DNA from: Corynebacterium variabile
GTDB lineage: Bacteria; Actinomycetota; Actinomycetes; Mycobacteriales; Mycobacteriaceae
Assembly: GCF_006539825.1 (NCBI RefSeq)
Contig: NZ_BJNT01000005.1
Location: 1 to 64,000, forward strand
Reading direction: 5' to 3'
DNA length: 64,000 bases
Shown here: piece by piece, positions 17,470 to 26,739 of the stretch
How positions within the stretch are numbered: the stretch's first letter is position 1
Layout of the letters: each line of letters opens with the position of its first letter
The notes under the pieces: generated by a model
Databases searched by the model: none
Told to the model about the DNA's origin: nothing
Seen by the model: only the letters and a program-made list of their open reading frames with translations
Made by a program: the position numbers and the translations under genes

Positions 17470-18504
17470 ATGACCGCGAAGAGCACCGCCTCCCCCTTCG
17501 ACACCGTCGCCCTCACCGACTGGCTGACCTCCCTGCCCGACAGCGGGATCACCGGCCCGGTGGAACTCACCCGGATCGGTGCCGGCCAGTCGAATCTCAC
17601 CTACCTCGCCACCGATGACATCGGGAACTCCGTCGTCGTGCGGCGTCCCCCGCTGGGACACCTCGCCGCCTCGGCCCACGACGTCCTGCGGGAGGGCAGG
17701 ATCATGGCCTCGCTCGCGGACACGGACGTGCCGGTTCCGACCATCTACGGGGCGACCACGACCGCCGAGGAGGTTCCGGTCATCGCCATGTCCGTGGTGG
17801 ACGGCACCTCACTGAACTCGCCGAAGTCCGCGTCCCTGTTGAGCCCGGACGCCCGCCGCGCCGCAGCCCTCGGCCTGGTGGACGCCATGACCGCCGTGCA
17901 CCGGGTCGACCTCGAGGAGACCGGCCTGACCTCGCTGGCCTCCCACAAGCCCTATGCGCCGCGGCAGCTGCGCCGCTGGGCAGGCCAGTGGGACCAGACG
18001 AAGACCCGGGAGGCACCGGCCCTGGAGGCGCTCACCGGGCGACTGCGTGCCGCGGTGCCGGAGCAGTCCGAGACCGTCCTGGTCCACGGTGACCTGCACC
18101 TGGGGAACATCATCGTCGACGAGTCCACCGGGACGGTCAATGCCGTCGTCGACTGGGAGCTCACCACCCTGGGCGACCCGATGGCGGACATCGGTTCCCT
18201 GCTGGCCTACTGGCCGTCGGCGGACGGCCCGAACCTCCCCGGGTTCGACGCCGCACTCGCCGAGGGATTCCCCACCGCGGACGAGTTGGCCGACCGGTAC
18301 CTGGAGAAGACCGGACGCTCCCGGGATGCCCTGAACTACTGGCATGTCCTGGGGCTCTGGAAGGTCGCGATCATCATCGAGGGCGTCCTGCGTCGGGTCC
18401 GGGACACGCCCGAGAACGAGGCGACCTCCGGCGCGCCGACAGCCGCGGTGGCGGACGACCTTATCGAGCGGGCGACCCGCATCGCCGACGCCACCGGACT
18501 CTGA
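17470..18504 (+). CDS. APH-fold acyl-CoA kinase (ACAD10/11 N-domain-like)
   Basis: The 344-residue protein belongs to the aminoglycoside-phosphotransferase fold. It has an N-terminal ITRIGAGQSNLTYL-like nucleotide loop (RIGAGQSNLTYLA), the catalytic LVHGDLHLGNIIVD near residue 200, and the metal-binding VVDWELTTLGDPMADIG near 220. This set matches the kinase half of ACAD11 and bacterial LvaA, which phosphorylates 4-hydroxyacyl-CoA, rather than antibiotic-resistance enzymes. GGAAGGA stands before the ATG. It closes the SDR/ACAD/kinase operon. Confidence 0.85.
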   Translation: MTAKSTASPFDTVALTDWLTSLPDSGITGPVELTRIGAGQSNLTYLATDDIGNSVVVRRPPLGHLAASAHDVLREGRIMASLADTDVPVPTIYGATTTAEEVPVIAMSVVDGTSLNSPKSASLLSPDARRAAALGLVDAMTAVHRVDLEETGLTSLASHKPYAPRQLRRWAGQWDQTKTREAPALEALTGRLRAAVPEQSETVLVHGDLHLGNIIVDESTGTVNAVVDWELTTLGDPMADIGSLLAYWPSADGPNLPGFDAALAEGFPTADELADRYLEKTGRSRDALNYWHVLGLWKVAIIIEGVLRRVRDTPENEATSGAPTAAVADDLIERATRIADATGL

Positions 18505-18595
18505 CCGGCACGGTGCCAGTTCATCGAAGGTTCACCCGGGGATAGTGGGCGGGGTTACACTGGCGGGAAGTCCTCAGACGTCTCAGGAGTCCGTG

Positions 18596-19432
18596 ATGAC
18601 CGACCCGAACCAGAACCAGCCCCCGCAGAACCCCGGAAACTGGAACCCGAACTCGGGTGGCTGGAACCAGAATCCCTACGGTTCGCAGCCACCGCTGTAC
18701 GGCCAGCCGGGTCAGCCGGGGCAGGCGCCGATGTACGGCGCACCGGGCCAGCCGGGCCAGCCTGGTCAGTCAGGCGGCGGCAACGGCGGCAGCGGGAAGC
18801 TCGTCGCGATCATCGTCGGCGCCCTGGTCATCGTGATCATCATCGCCGTGGTCGCCATTTTCGCGCTGCGTGGCGACGATGACGACGACAACGACACCGC
18901 CCCGGACAACAGCACCAGTTCCGCACCGCTCGACGATTCCCTCGGGGACACCGGTGGTTCGGACAGCACGGACGACCCGTACGGATCGGATGATTCGTCC
19001 GGCACGGGTGGTGACGGGAGCCTGCCGTCGCAGTGGAGCGGTATCGTGCCGGCCTCCGTCGAGGAGTACCTCACCGAGTGCTTCGACACCAGCTTCAACA
19101 TGAACGATGTCGAGTCCTCGGAGCAGAGCGAAGTAGACGGCACCAGCTGCTACCTCGACGGCCCCGCCCCGCTCTCCGGCCAGCAGGTGGACATCCTCGC
19201 CGAGGACGCCCGCATCATCTACCTCCAGGACGCCCTCAACGGCGACGTCCCCGGCGCCTCCGGCACCGTCTTCGACCAGAGCGGTTCCGTGACCGTCGGC
19301 ATCTCCGACGTGGAGTCCAGCGGTCCCACCCTGTTCTACCTGGACTCCGATTCCTCGGTCTCCGTCGAAATCATCGAGTTCAACGACGAGAACGAGGCCC
19401 GGGACGCCGCCCGGGAGCTGGGGCTTCTCTAG
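18596..19432 (+). CDS. Membrane-anchored protein with Pro/Gln/Gly-rich N-tail
   Basis: I do not recognise a family for the 278-residue product. Residues 1-60 are cytosolic, rich in Asn, Pro, Gln and Gly with repeated GQPGQ units. One hydrophobic helix follows (about 65-88, KLVAIIVGALVIVIIIAVVA), then an acidic DDDDDN linker and an outside domain of about 150 residues containing two Cys. This build is common in actinobacterial envelope proteins. CAGGAG lies 7 bases before the ATG, and TACACT at 18555 is a plausible -10. It is not obviously linked to the operon upstream. Confidence 0.75.
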   Translation: MTDPNQNQPPQNPGNWNPNSGGWNQNPYGSQPPLYGQPGQPGQAPMYGAPGQPGQPGQSGGGNGGSGKLVAIIVGALVIVIIIAVVAIFALRGDDDDDNDTAPDNSTSSAPLDDSLGDTGGSDSTDDPYGSDDSSGTGGDGSLPSQWSGIVPASVEEYLTECFDTSFNMNDVESSEQSEVDGTSCYLDGPAPLSGQQVDILAEDARIIYLQDALNGDVPGASGTVFDQSGSVTVGISDVESSGPTLFYLDSDSSVSVEIIEFNDENEARDAARELGLL

Positions 19433-19441
19433 CCCCCTTCT

Positions 19442-21070
19442 CTAGGCGGTCACCTGCAGCGGGACCGCCTTGAGGTCCTTGCGCAGGATCTTTCCGGTGT
19501 TGGACTTCGGGATCGCCTCGACGATGTCGACGTAGCGGATCTTCTTGTACGGGGTCACCTGCTCGGCGACCCAGCCCATGAGTTCCTCGGCGTCGACCTT
19601 CACCGGTGACCCCTCGCGCACCTGCGGGACGATGAAGGCCCGGGGGACCTCCTCACCGTCGGACTCCCGCAGGACACCGACGACACCGGCGTCGGCGATA
19701 TCCGGGTGGGAGAGCAGCAGGGCCTCGAGCTCTGCCGGGGCCACCTGGTAGCCCTTGTACTTGATGAGTTCCTTCATCCGGTCGACGACGTAGACGTTGC
19801 CGTCGCGGTCGAGGTCCACGATGTCGCCGGTCCGCAGCCATCCCTCGGGGGTGATGGTCCGCGCGGTGGCCTCCTCGTTGTCCAGGTAACCGACCATGAC
19901 CTGCGGTCCACGGATCCACAACTCACCGGACTTCGAGCGCGCCTCCGGGTCGTCACTATCCGGGGCGGTGATCTCGGGCAGGGAATCATCGGAGACGTCG
20001 ACGACCTTCGCCTCGGTATTGGACACGGGGTGCCCGATGGACGCCGCCGGGGTCTCACCGAGAACCGCACAGTGGGTCACGGGCGAGGTCTCCGTCATGC
20101 CGTAGCCCTGCGCGACAGTGGACCCGATACGTCCGGACACGGAGTCCGCGAGATCACCGTCGAGTGCGGCCGCACCGGAGACCATGTGCTTCATGCTGGA
20201 GAGATCGTACTCGGCGACCACCGGGTGCTTCGCCAGGGCGACGGCGATCGGCGGGGCGATGTAGGTCAGGTCCACCCGGTACTTCTCGATGGCCGCCAGG
20301 AACTTCACCAGATCGAAGGTCGGCATGGTCACCAGGTGCATCCGGTGGAGCAGCGAGGCGTTGAGCAGCGAGTTCATCCCGTAGATGTGGAAGAACGGGA
20401 GCACCGCAAGCATGGTCCAGTCGTGGTCGACCCCGGAGACCTCGAGGGTGACGCCGATCTGGTACATGTTCGCGACCAGGTTGCGGTGGCTGAGCTTCAC
20501 ACCCTTGGCCATGCCGGTGGTGCCCGAGGAGAAAGGGATCACGGCAATGTCCGTGGCGGGGTCGAGATCGACCTCCGGTGCCGGACGACCCTCGGCGATG
20601 AGGGACGCCTGGCCGGCCTCGGGATCGTCGAGGACGATAACGGATTCCGCGGGGAGACCGGCGGACGCGGCACCGGTGATCCCGGCGTCCCCCAGGGCCT
20701 TCATGGTGAGCAGGTGGGACGCACCGGCCTGCTGCAGCTGCTTGTCGATATCGGAGGGTATGAGCAGCGAACCGAGAGTGGTGACCGTTCCCCCGGCGCG
20801 CATGATGCCGTGGAAGGCGACGGCGAAGGCGAGGCTGTTCGGCGCGTGGAGCCCCACGACCGACCCCTTCCCGACGCCGCGGGCGGCCAGTGCTCCGGCG
20901 GTGGCGTCCACCATGTCCTGCAGTTCCCCGTAGGAGACTTCCTGACCGGTGGCGCTGTCGGTGATCGCCGGGCGGGCGCGCTGGTCCTCGGTGAGCGACC
21001 CGAAGAGAGTCTGGTAGATGGTCTCGTCGGGAATGACGATCTCGGGGAAACGGCTGGGTGTGGTGGACAC
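19442..21070 (-). CDS. Acyl-CoA ligase (AMP-forming), second copy
   Basis: The 542-residue paralogue of the ligase at 12301 has the same motifs: PFSSGTTGMAKGVKLSHRN, GYGMTETSPVTH, WLRTGDIVDLDRDG, YKGYQVAPAELEAL and PKSNTGKILRKDL. It activates a carboxylic acid to its CoA thioester. The GTG chosen has CAGGAG 5 bases upstream; upstream ATG codons fall in the promoter. It has a clear promoter and an operator almost identical to that of the SDR/ACAD/kinase operon, so it probably supplies that pathway with substrate. Confidence 0.92.
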   Translation of the reverse strand: MSTTPSRFPEIVIPDETIYQTLFGSLTEDQRARPAITDSATGQEVSYGELQDMVDATAGALAARGVGKGSVVGLHAPNSLAFAVAFHGIMRAGGTVTTLGSLLIPSDIDKQLQQAGASHLLTMKALGDAGITGAASAGLPAESVIVLDDPEAGQASLIAEGRPAPEVDLDPATDIAVIPFSSGTTGMAKGVKLSHRNLVANMYQIGVTLEVSGVDHDWTMLAVLPFFHIYGMNSLLNASLLHRMHLVTMPTFDLVKFLAAIEKYRVDLTYIAPPIAVALAKHPVVAEYDLSSMKHMVSGAAALDGDLADSVSGRIGSTVAQGYGMTETSPVTHCAVLGETPAASIGHPVSNTEAKVVDVSDDSLPEITAPDSDDPEARSKSGELWIRGPQVMVGYLDNEEATARTITPEGWLRTGDIVDLDRDGNVYVVDRMKELIKYKGYQVAPAELEALLLSHPDIADAGVVGVLRESDGEEVPRAFIVPQVREGSPVKVDAEELMGWVAEQVTPYKKIRYVDIVEAIPKSNTGKILRKDLKAVPLQVTA

Positions 21071-21089
21071 GGAGACTCCTGTTCTGACG

Positions 21090-21108
21090 TGAGCTGAATC
21101 ACTGTTCA
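21090..21108. promoter_or_regulatory. Second copy of the 19-bp TetR-type operator
   Basis: TGAGCTGAATCACTGTTCA matches the operator at 15414 in 17 of 19 positions. It lies just downstream of the -10 of the second acyl-CoA ligase gene and covers the likely transcription start, a typical repressor site. Confidence 0.72.
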
Positions 21109-21117
21109 TTTCACGCC

Positions 21118-21146
21118 AATATAGGCCCACTTGCTTCCGAGGGCAA
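21118..21146 (-). promoter_or_regulatory. Promoter of the second acyl-CoA ligase gene
   Basis: TTGCCC (21141-21146), an exact 17-base spacer and TATATT (21118-21123) on the minus strand. The next element downstream is the operator at 21090-21108. Confidence 0.7.
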
Positions 21147-21157
21147 CGATCTCCCGA

Positions 21158-22165
21158 TTACCGGTCTGCCGGCGCCCCCAGCGCATCCCGGAAGCAGGCG
21201 AAGACCTCCGCCGTATCGAGTGCGGTGAGGATCCTCGCATTCGCCGGGCGTGCCCAGTACGGGCCGACCTCGCCGACCTCGCCGTTCTCGCCGGTGCGCC
21301 CCTCCCCCTGCGCCGTCCCGCCGGGCCAGTCCGCCACCGTGGTGCCGCGCAGCAGGTCAGACTCCGCCTCCACCCGCACCGTGGCGTCCTGCAGCTCCGC
21401 GTCGACCGCACCGCACAGCACGGTCGCCGCCGCCAGGTCGTGGATCTGCGCGACGTAGCCGACCCCCACCGACTCGTGGAACTCCATGTAGAACCGGAGC
21501 ACCTCATCGAGCAGGACCCCGACCTCCGGAGACGCGATGGAGACCCATTCCCGCAGTTCCGACGGGGTCAGCAGCACCCGCTCGGTGACGTTGAGCGGAC
21601 AGATCACGGGCGTCGGGGCGTCCTGCGGCCAGTTGTCCAGGCAGTACGCCAGGGCATGCGGGTCCGACCAGGCGTTCCACTCCGCGGTCGGGGTGGTGTT
21701 GCCCGGATAGAGGAACGCCCCGCACATCAGCGTCACCTGCGTGTCCCGCAGCAGATGCGGGGCATGCTCCACCGCCCACGCGAGGTTGGTCGCCGGCCCG
21801 ATGACGAGGATCTTCTCCGGGGACGCCGCCTCCCACGCCGCCACGGCCTGTGCGGCGCTGCCTTCCTCTTCCACCACCGGAGCAGCCGGAATGTGGTACC
21901 CCAGTCCCTCCGGCCCGTGGGTCTCGGGCGTCGTCGTCAACGGCAGCACCCGCGGCCGGGACGCGCCGACGGTCACCGGCACCTCCGGGGTGCCGGCCAG
22001 CCGCAGCACCTCGGCGGAGTTCCGGGCGGCGGTGGCAGCCGTCGTGTTCCCCGCGACCGTCGTGACGTGCAGATCGAGGACGCCGCGCCGGTGCAGCGAC
22101 GCCAACCACAGCAGGGCGAGCGCGTCGTCGATCCCGGTGTCGACGTCCGCGACGAGACTAGTCAT
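21158..22165 (-). CDS. Nucleoside hydrolase (inosine/uridine-preferring family)
   Basis: These enzymes split the N-glycosidic bond of nucleosides to ribose and base. The 335-residue protein begins with the calcium-binding signature DVDTGIDDALALL (residues 7-19), and carries GNTTAATAARNS and the LVIGPATNLAWAVEH segment of the family. Its ATG overlaps the preceding gene by 8 bases (ATGACTAG), so it ends a five-gene unit with the PH-domain and module proteins. A link between nucleoside salvage and those membrane proteins is not known to me. Confidence 0.88.
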   Translation of the reverse strand: MTSLVADVDTGIDDALALLWLASLHRRGVLDLHVTTVAGNTTAATAARNSAEVLRLAGTPEVPVTVGASRPRVLPLTTTPETHGPEGLGYHIPAAPVVEEEGSAAQAVAAWEAASPEKILVIGPATNLAWAVEHAPHLLRDTQVTLMCGAFLYPGNTTPTAEWNAWSDPHALAYCLDNWPQDAPTPVICPLNVTERVLLTPSELREWVSIASPEVGVLLDEVLRFYMEFHESVGVGYVAQIHDLAAATVLCGAVDAELQDATVRVEAESDLLRGTTVADWPGGTAQGEGRTGENGEVGEVGPYWARPANARILTALDTAEVFACFRDALGAPADR

Positions 22166-24020
22166 TGTCGACGAGATCCCAGCCGCGGGCGAGGAAGTCC
22201 TGCTCGGACTCGTCGATCCACGCGTGGATGAGGGACTCGGCGTCCTCCCGGGAATCGACGATCCGCCGGTAGTACTGCTCCTCGCCGTACCCGTGACCCC
22301 ACATCACCGACCAGCGGGTGCCCAGGTGCCGGTCGGCGGTGATGTAGTCGCCGAGCACCACCTGGTCGGCGACCTGGAACCAGTCCAGGTCCGGGGCGTA
22401 GTTCATCGGCACCGCGACATGCACCTCCACCTCACCGACGTTGAAGACATTGCCCACCGAATCGGAGAGCTGCCAGCGGGTCGTCTCGTCCGGCACGGTG
22501 CCCTCGGAGATGTCCTCCCACTCGCGGTCGAGCAGAACCGTGGCGTCCCCGGCCATGAAGCCGGTGAGCAGGTCCACGATGTCCTCCACGGTGCTGCCCG
22601 GATCGACCAGGGAAAGTCGTTCGCCCTCGGCGAGCCGGTGGACGATCCAGCGGTGGTCACCGATGCCGACCTGGACCTCCCGCACCCCGTCGACCGGTGC
22701 GGGGACGCCGCGCCCGGTGGGCTCCACCGACAGCACGAATCCCTCGGTGCCGGCGATGACCGCGGACTCGAGTGTCGCCCGGAGCGACTCCGGTGTCGCC
22801 GAGGCGACCAGTCCGCCGCCGCGGACACTGAACCGGCACAGTGTCGGGGGCGCACCGGGTGCCAGACCGCTGGCGTTGACCCACACCCGCCCGTTCTCCT
22901 CGAGCATGCACACTCCCGTGGTCGCGGCGTGCAGGATGAGGTCGGCGAAGGTGTCGTCGTGGATCTCCGCGGCCAACGGCACAGTGACCTTGAGGATCGC
23001 CCCTCGCGGACGCACCGGGTACGGGTCAAGGTCCATGTAGAGGTGGGACGGCGGGTTCTCCGGATCCTCGGCGGCCTGCAGGGCACGCCGGTTCATCCAC
23101 GCCGCGAGGTCATCGAGGACCTGCGGGGTCGCCGGGGTCGCCGGGGCCTCGGCATCGCGGGGTGCGCCGGAGGCGATGTCGGCGAACTCCCCCGCCGCAG
23201 CGGCGAAGTCCCGGGCGGTACGGAACTCCCCGGGGGCGTCATCGAAGTCCTCGGCGCGGAAGAAGAGGAAGGTCACCGGCTGGGGCTGCGTCGGTGCGGT
23301 GGTGGGGGCGGTGCCGTCGAGCGCGTCCACGGTGACGTCCGTCTCCTCCCACTCCAGGTCGAGGAACTCCTCGCCGTCACCGTTGATGAACAGGGACAGC
23401 ACGTCGATGAGGTACTCCACGGACACGACCGGGTACTCCAACGCCATGATGCGGTCACCGGACCGGTGTTCGATGATCCAGCGTCCTCCCGGGGTACGGG
23501 CCGCCTGGACGAACACCACCCCGGGCACCGGGGACAACGCCGGGTCCACCGGTTCGATGACGATGAACGGGCGCCCGTCGGGCCCCTCGTTCGCGGCGAT
23601 GTCCGCGCCGAGCGCGTCAGTGATGCTCTGGCGGCTGACGTGCAGGGTCACGGCGTCCTGCGAGGTCCGCATCCGGCAGTCGGTCGGCCCGCCGGTGGCG
23701 TTGACCAGCACATCGCCGACCGTTCCGCCGGCGATGTCGTAACCGACGAGGCAGAGACGGTTCGCCACCGCCAGGACGACCAGTGCTGCCACGGTCTCCG
23801 CGGTGCTGTCATCATCCTCGATGAGGACGCCCGCGTCTGTCGGGGAGGAGTGGTCGAAGAAGCCGAGGACACCGGGAATCTGCTGGATCTCACCGGCCAG
23901 TTCGACGAGATCCTGCTGCTCCTGCTCGTCCGGGACGCCGACCGCGGTCCGCACGAGTTCCGGCGGCCGGTAACCGACGCCGACGGCGGACGGGGCGATG
24001 AGCAGGAATCCGATGGCCAT
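22158..24020 (-). CDS. Unrecognised protein with two copies of a module shared with the gene at 25900
   Basis: I recognise no family. The 620-residue protein is two homologous modules plus a tail of about 110 residues. Anchor points are DVLVNATGGPTDCRMRT in module 1 and GRVWVNASGLAPGAPPTLCR in module 2, the shared SPVPGV / VPAPVDGV stretch, RWIIEH / RWIVHR, and the closing LEWEETDV / REWEDISE. The 279-residue neighbour has VWVNPTGGDSGLRMR, SPVPGV, GWIVEY and HRWEDVSA at matching places. No signal peptide or membrane helix is clear. It is cotranscribed with two PH-domain proteins and a nucleoside hydrolase. The repeated WVN...G and WED motifs suggest a ligand-binding fold. Confidence 0.8.
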   Translation of the reverse strand: MAIGFLLIAPSAVGVGYRPPELVRTAVGVPDEQEQQDLVELAGEIQQIPGVLGFFDHSSPTDAGVLIEDDDSTAETVAALVVLAVANRLCLVGYDIAGGTVGDVLVNATGGPTDCRMRTSQDAVTLHVSRQSITDALGADIAANEGPDGRPFIVIEPVDPALSPVPGVVFVQAARTPGGRWIIEHRSGDRIMALEYPVVSVEYLIDVLSLFINGDGEEFLDLEWEETDVTVDALDGTAPTTAPTQPQPVTFLFFRAEDFDDAPGEFRTARDFAAAAGEFADIASGAPRDAEAPATPATPQVLDDLAAWMNRRALQAAEDPENPPSHLYMDLDPYPVRPRGAILKVTVPLAAEIHDDTFADLILHAATTGVCMLEENGRVWVNASGLAPGAPPTLCRFSVRGGGLVASATPESLRATLESAVIAGTEGFVLSVEPTGRGVPAPVDGVREVQVGIGDHRWIVHRLAEGERLSLVDPGSTVEDIVDLLTGFMAGDATVLLDREWEDISEGTVPDETTRWQLSDSVGNVFNVGEVEVHVAVPMNYAPDLDWFQVADQVVLGDYITADRHLGTRWSVMWGHGYGEEQYYRRIVDSREDAESLIHAWIDESEQDFLARGWDLVDND

Positions 24021-24050
24021 GCCGCCAACGCTAACAAAACCCCGGGTCGG

Positions 24051-25448
24051 TCACCGGGACCGCCCGGTCGGCAACGCGCGCTGCCGCAGCCGGGTGAGCA
24101 GCTCCACCGCCTCCTCGGCAGGCAGGTCCCGGCCGACCATCCGCACCGGCCCTGGCACCAGGTCGAACCGTACCGTCGACAGCCCCAGCATCCGCCGCAG
24201 CGGGCCCCGCCGGTGGCTGAGCTCCTGGACGTGCACGGGGTCGATGACGGAGACCGACCGGCGCCACCGGCCGCGGTGACAGACCAGGGCTCTGTCCGTG
24301 GATGCATCTCCGTCCCCACCGACGAGGATCACGCCCTGGCGCGTCCGGTCGAGCGGGGAGACCCACCGGGCGGACGCCGGGCTGCGGTAGACCCGGACTC
24401 CCCCGGTGGAGCCGGCCCCGTCGGGTACTCCGTCAGGACGCATCAGAGCCTCGACCTCTCCGCGGTCCACCGGCCCCAGGTGAGCGGCCAGGGCGAGTGC
24501 CTGGTCCAGCGGGCCCACCGGGAGGACAGCGGTGGTCGCCCCGTCCTTCCCGGGCTCGCCGTATCCGGCGATGTCCACGTCGACCTTCCACCAGTCCAGC
24601 ATCCGCCACAGCAGCGGCTGGGAGATCTGGGCAGCATGGATCCGGTCCAGCGGAACCGTCTGCCGACGCCGTTCACTGAAGCCGAAGGTGATGCCCAGCA
24701 GGTGATTGTCAGAGGTGGCGGTGAACCGCCAGCTGCGGTTGAGTAGTCCCCAGATCCACGGGCCCAGGCCGGCGACCGCAGGCAGGAGCAGTGCCAGCCC
24801 GGCGGGCGTGGCGACCGAGACCAGGACGGCCAGCACGGTCGCCGCGGTCGGGCCGGTCAGCGCGGCAGCGACGATCGACCGGGTGACCGGGATCTCCGGG
24901 ACGACCACGGTGCCCTGGTCTGCATCTGGTCGGGGCTCGTCGGGTGCGGGCACGTCCGGCCGCCTGCGCACCCTGCCCAGCAGGGTGTCCCGCAGCTGCT
25001 CGGCCTGGACGCGCGGCAGATACTCCACACTCACCGCACTGTCCGCGCCACCGGCGGTCTCGACCTTCACTCCGGCCAGCCGGAACAGCCGGGGTGCGAG
25101 CGGTTCCACCAGGTCCACGGCCTGCACCCGGTCGAACCGGGCGGTGCGCAGCTGCGTCGACAGCACGCCCCGGCGCACCGAGATCTCCTCCTCACCGACC
25201 CGCCACCGGGTCGCCCGCCACCACGGCCAGGACAGCAGCCAGCCAAGCATGAAGACGACGACCAGCACGACGAGCGCCGCGGGGATGACGACGACACCCG
25301 GCAACGGGGAGTCCTCGATCCGGTCCCACGCCCAGCGCAGCGTCTCGGCCTGCTGGAACAGGATCACCGCGGCGACGCCGACGAGGGCCGCCCACATCCG
25401 CAGCAGCGGGCTCAGCGGATGGACGCGCTGCCACCCCCCGTCGCTCAC
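24051..25448 (-). CDS. Membrane protein with bacterial PH domains, YdbT-like
   Basis: The 465-residue protein has paired membrane helices near residues 15-30 and 50-75 and again near 190-225. These are followed by bPH2 (DUF304) domains: WRATRWRVGEEEISVRRGVL with RFDRVQAVDLVEPLAPRLF, a second from NRSWRFTATSDN, and a third degenerate one near the C-terminus. YdbS/YdbT pairs are linked to resistance to membrane-active bacteriocins in Bacillus; the biochemical role is not known. It overlaps the YdbS-like gene by four bases. Confidence 0.83.
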   Translation of the reverse strand: MSDGGWQRVHPLSPLLRMWAALVGVAAVILFQQAETLRWAWDRIEDSPLPGVVVIPAALVVLVVVFMLGWLLSWPWWRATRWRVGEEEISVRRGVLSTQLRTARFDRVQAVDLVEPLAPRLFRLAGVKVETAGGADSAVSVEYLPRVQAEQLRDTLLGRVRRRPDVPAPDEPRPDADQGTVVVPEIPVTRSIVAAALTGPTAATVLAVLVSVATPAGLALLLPAVAGLGPWIWGLLNRSWRFTATSDNHLLGITFGFSERRRQTVPLDRIHAAQISQPLLWRMLDWWKVDVDIAGYGEPGKDGATTAVLPVGPLDQALALAAHLGPVDRGEVEALMRPDGVPDGAGSTGGVRVYRSPASARWVSPLDRTRQGVILVGGDGDASTDRALVCHRGRWRRSVSVIDPVHVQELSHRRGPLRRMLGLSTVRFDLVPGPVRMVGRDLPAEEAVELLTRLRQRALPTGRSR

Positions 25449-25903
25449 AGGCCGCTCATCCTCTCCCGGGCGGCGACGGCGAGGCGGTCGCGCAGGGCGT
25501 CCGCGGTTGCGGCGTCCAACCCCACCACCTCGGAATCACTGGTGGAGGACGCGGTGTGCAGCTTCACCCTCTTCACCCCGAACAGCCGCTCCACCGGACC
25601 GGCGGTGACATCGACATACTGGATCCGTCCGTAGGGCACGACGGTGATCGTGCGCCACAGGCGTCCACGCGTGATGAGCAGTTCATCGGTGGTCTCCGCC
25701 CAACGGCGGTTGCGCGCCTGGGCCGGCAGCAGCCACAGCTGCCACACCAGAAGGACGCCGAGAACAGCCGCACCGGCCCAGAATCCCGGATCGACGACAA
25801 CAGCGAGGATGACGCAGGCGGTCAGCGGAATCAGCGTCCACGGCAGGATGCTGAGCATCTGGGCAGGCAGGTAGCCCCGGCTCACCGGGGTCATGTCGGT
25901 CAT
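25445..25903 (-). CDS. Membrane protein with one bacterial PH domain, YdbS-like
   Basis: The 152-residue protein has two membrane helices (about 17-37 and 41-60) and a bPH2 domain with RRWAETTDELLITRGRLWRT, VVPYGRIQYVDVTAGPVERL and GVKRVKLHTAS. It is the usual partner of the YdbT-like protein encoded next. Both gene borders overlap by ATGA, so expression is tightly coupled, and it is flanked by the two module proteins. Confidence 0.83.
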   Translation of the reverse strand: MTDMTPVSRGYLPAQMLSILPWTLIPLTACVILAVVVDPGFWAGAAVLGVLLVWQLWLLPAQARNRRWAETTDELLITRGRLWRTITVVPYGRIQYVDVTAGPVERLFGVKRVKLHTASSTSDSEVVGLDAATADALRDRLAVAARERMSGL

Positions 25904-26739
25904 ACGATGAGCTCGGCGGAGACGTCCTCCCAGCGGTGGTCGAAGAATCCTCCGTCTTCGCCGGCGGAGTACTGGCCGAGGACCTGGGAGATGTAGCCCA
26001 GCGCGTTCTCGTCGTCCAGGACCTCCTGGTCGAGCCGGAAGTGCCGGTTCGAGGTGCGGTACTCCACGATCCAGCCGGCACCGGTCAACGCGGCCTGGAC
26101 ATAGCGGACGCCGGGCACCGGGGACGTCGAGTCATCCCCGTGGACCTCGACGACGACGAAAGGGATGCCGTTGTCGGCGCGGCGCCGTCGGTCGACGTCC
26201 TCCCCCAGCACCGCCAGGATGCTCGCCCGGTCGACGTGGGTGGTGACAGTGTCCAGCGAATCACGCATCCGCAGCCCGGAATCGCCGCCGGTGGGATTGA
26301 CCCACACCTGCTCCATGTCGTCGACCATGCAGATTCCCAGGTCCGCAGCCTTGATCTGGATCTGACGTCCGGTCTCGTCCCCGGTGGAGAACGGCACGCC
26401 GACATGGAGGACGCCGCAGGTGGGTGTCACCGGGAATTCGGAGATCGACAGGAAACGGAACGCCGGAGGAAGGTTCGGGTCGTGTGCACCGAGGTCGGCG
26501 TGGTGGTTGATCCAGTCGGCGAGGTCGATGATCGGGGCCGGGGCGTTGGCTGCGGCCGCGTCCCAGCTGTCGAAGCTGCCGGTGCCGGAGAGGGCGGAAT
26601 CCATGGTGGTCGCGTTGTCTTCGGCCACCAGACTGTTCATGTGCTCGTTCGCCAGTGTGAGCAGGGCATTGTCCGGCAGGTAACCGTCCGGGGTTCCGGT
26701 GTCGGTCGTGGGGACGAAGAAGAGGAAGCCGAAGCTCAC
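25900..26739 (-). CDS. Unrecognised single-module protein, first gene of the PH-domain operon
   Basis: This 279-residue protein is one copy of the module found twice in the 620-residue product encoded at 22158. It begins SFGFLFFVPT, has DLGICMVDDMEQVWVNPTGG in the middle and ends FFDHRWEDVSAELIV. It has no clear signal peptide or membrane helix. The GTG start has CAGGAGG 8 bases upstream, one of the best ribosome sites in the window, and the next gene overlaps by four bases. The function is unknown; the fixed arrangement with YdbS/YdbT-like proteins suggests a joint membrane-surface role. Confidence 0.78.
   Translation of the reverse strand: MSFGFLFFVPTTDTGTPDGYLPDNALLTLANEHMNSLVAEDNATTMDSALSGTGSFDSWDAAAANAPAPIIDLADWINHHADLGAHDPNLPPAFRFLSISEFPVTPTCGVLHVGVPFSTGDETGRQIQIKAADLGICMVDDMEQVWVNPTGGDSGLRMRDSLDTVTTHVDRASILAVLGEDVDRRRRADNGIPFVVVEVHGDDSTSPVPGVRYVQAALTGAGWIVEYRTSNRHFRLDQEVLDDENALGYISQVLGQYSAGEDGGFFDHRWEDVSAELIV

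Noticed and set aside
17470-18504. Aminoglycoside resistance phosphotransferase
   Set aside because: The context (acyl-CoA dehydrogenase operon) and the full motif set match ACAD11/LvaA-type kinases.
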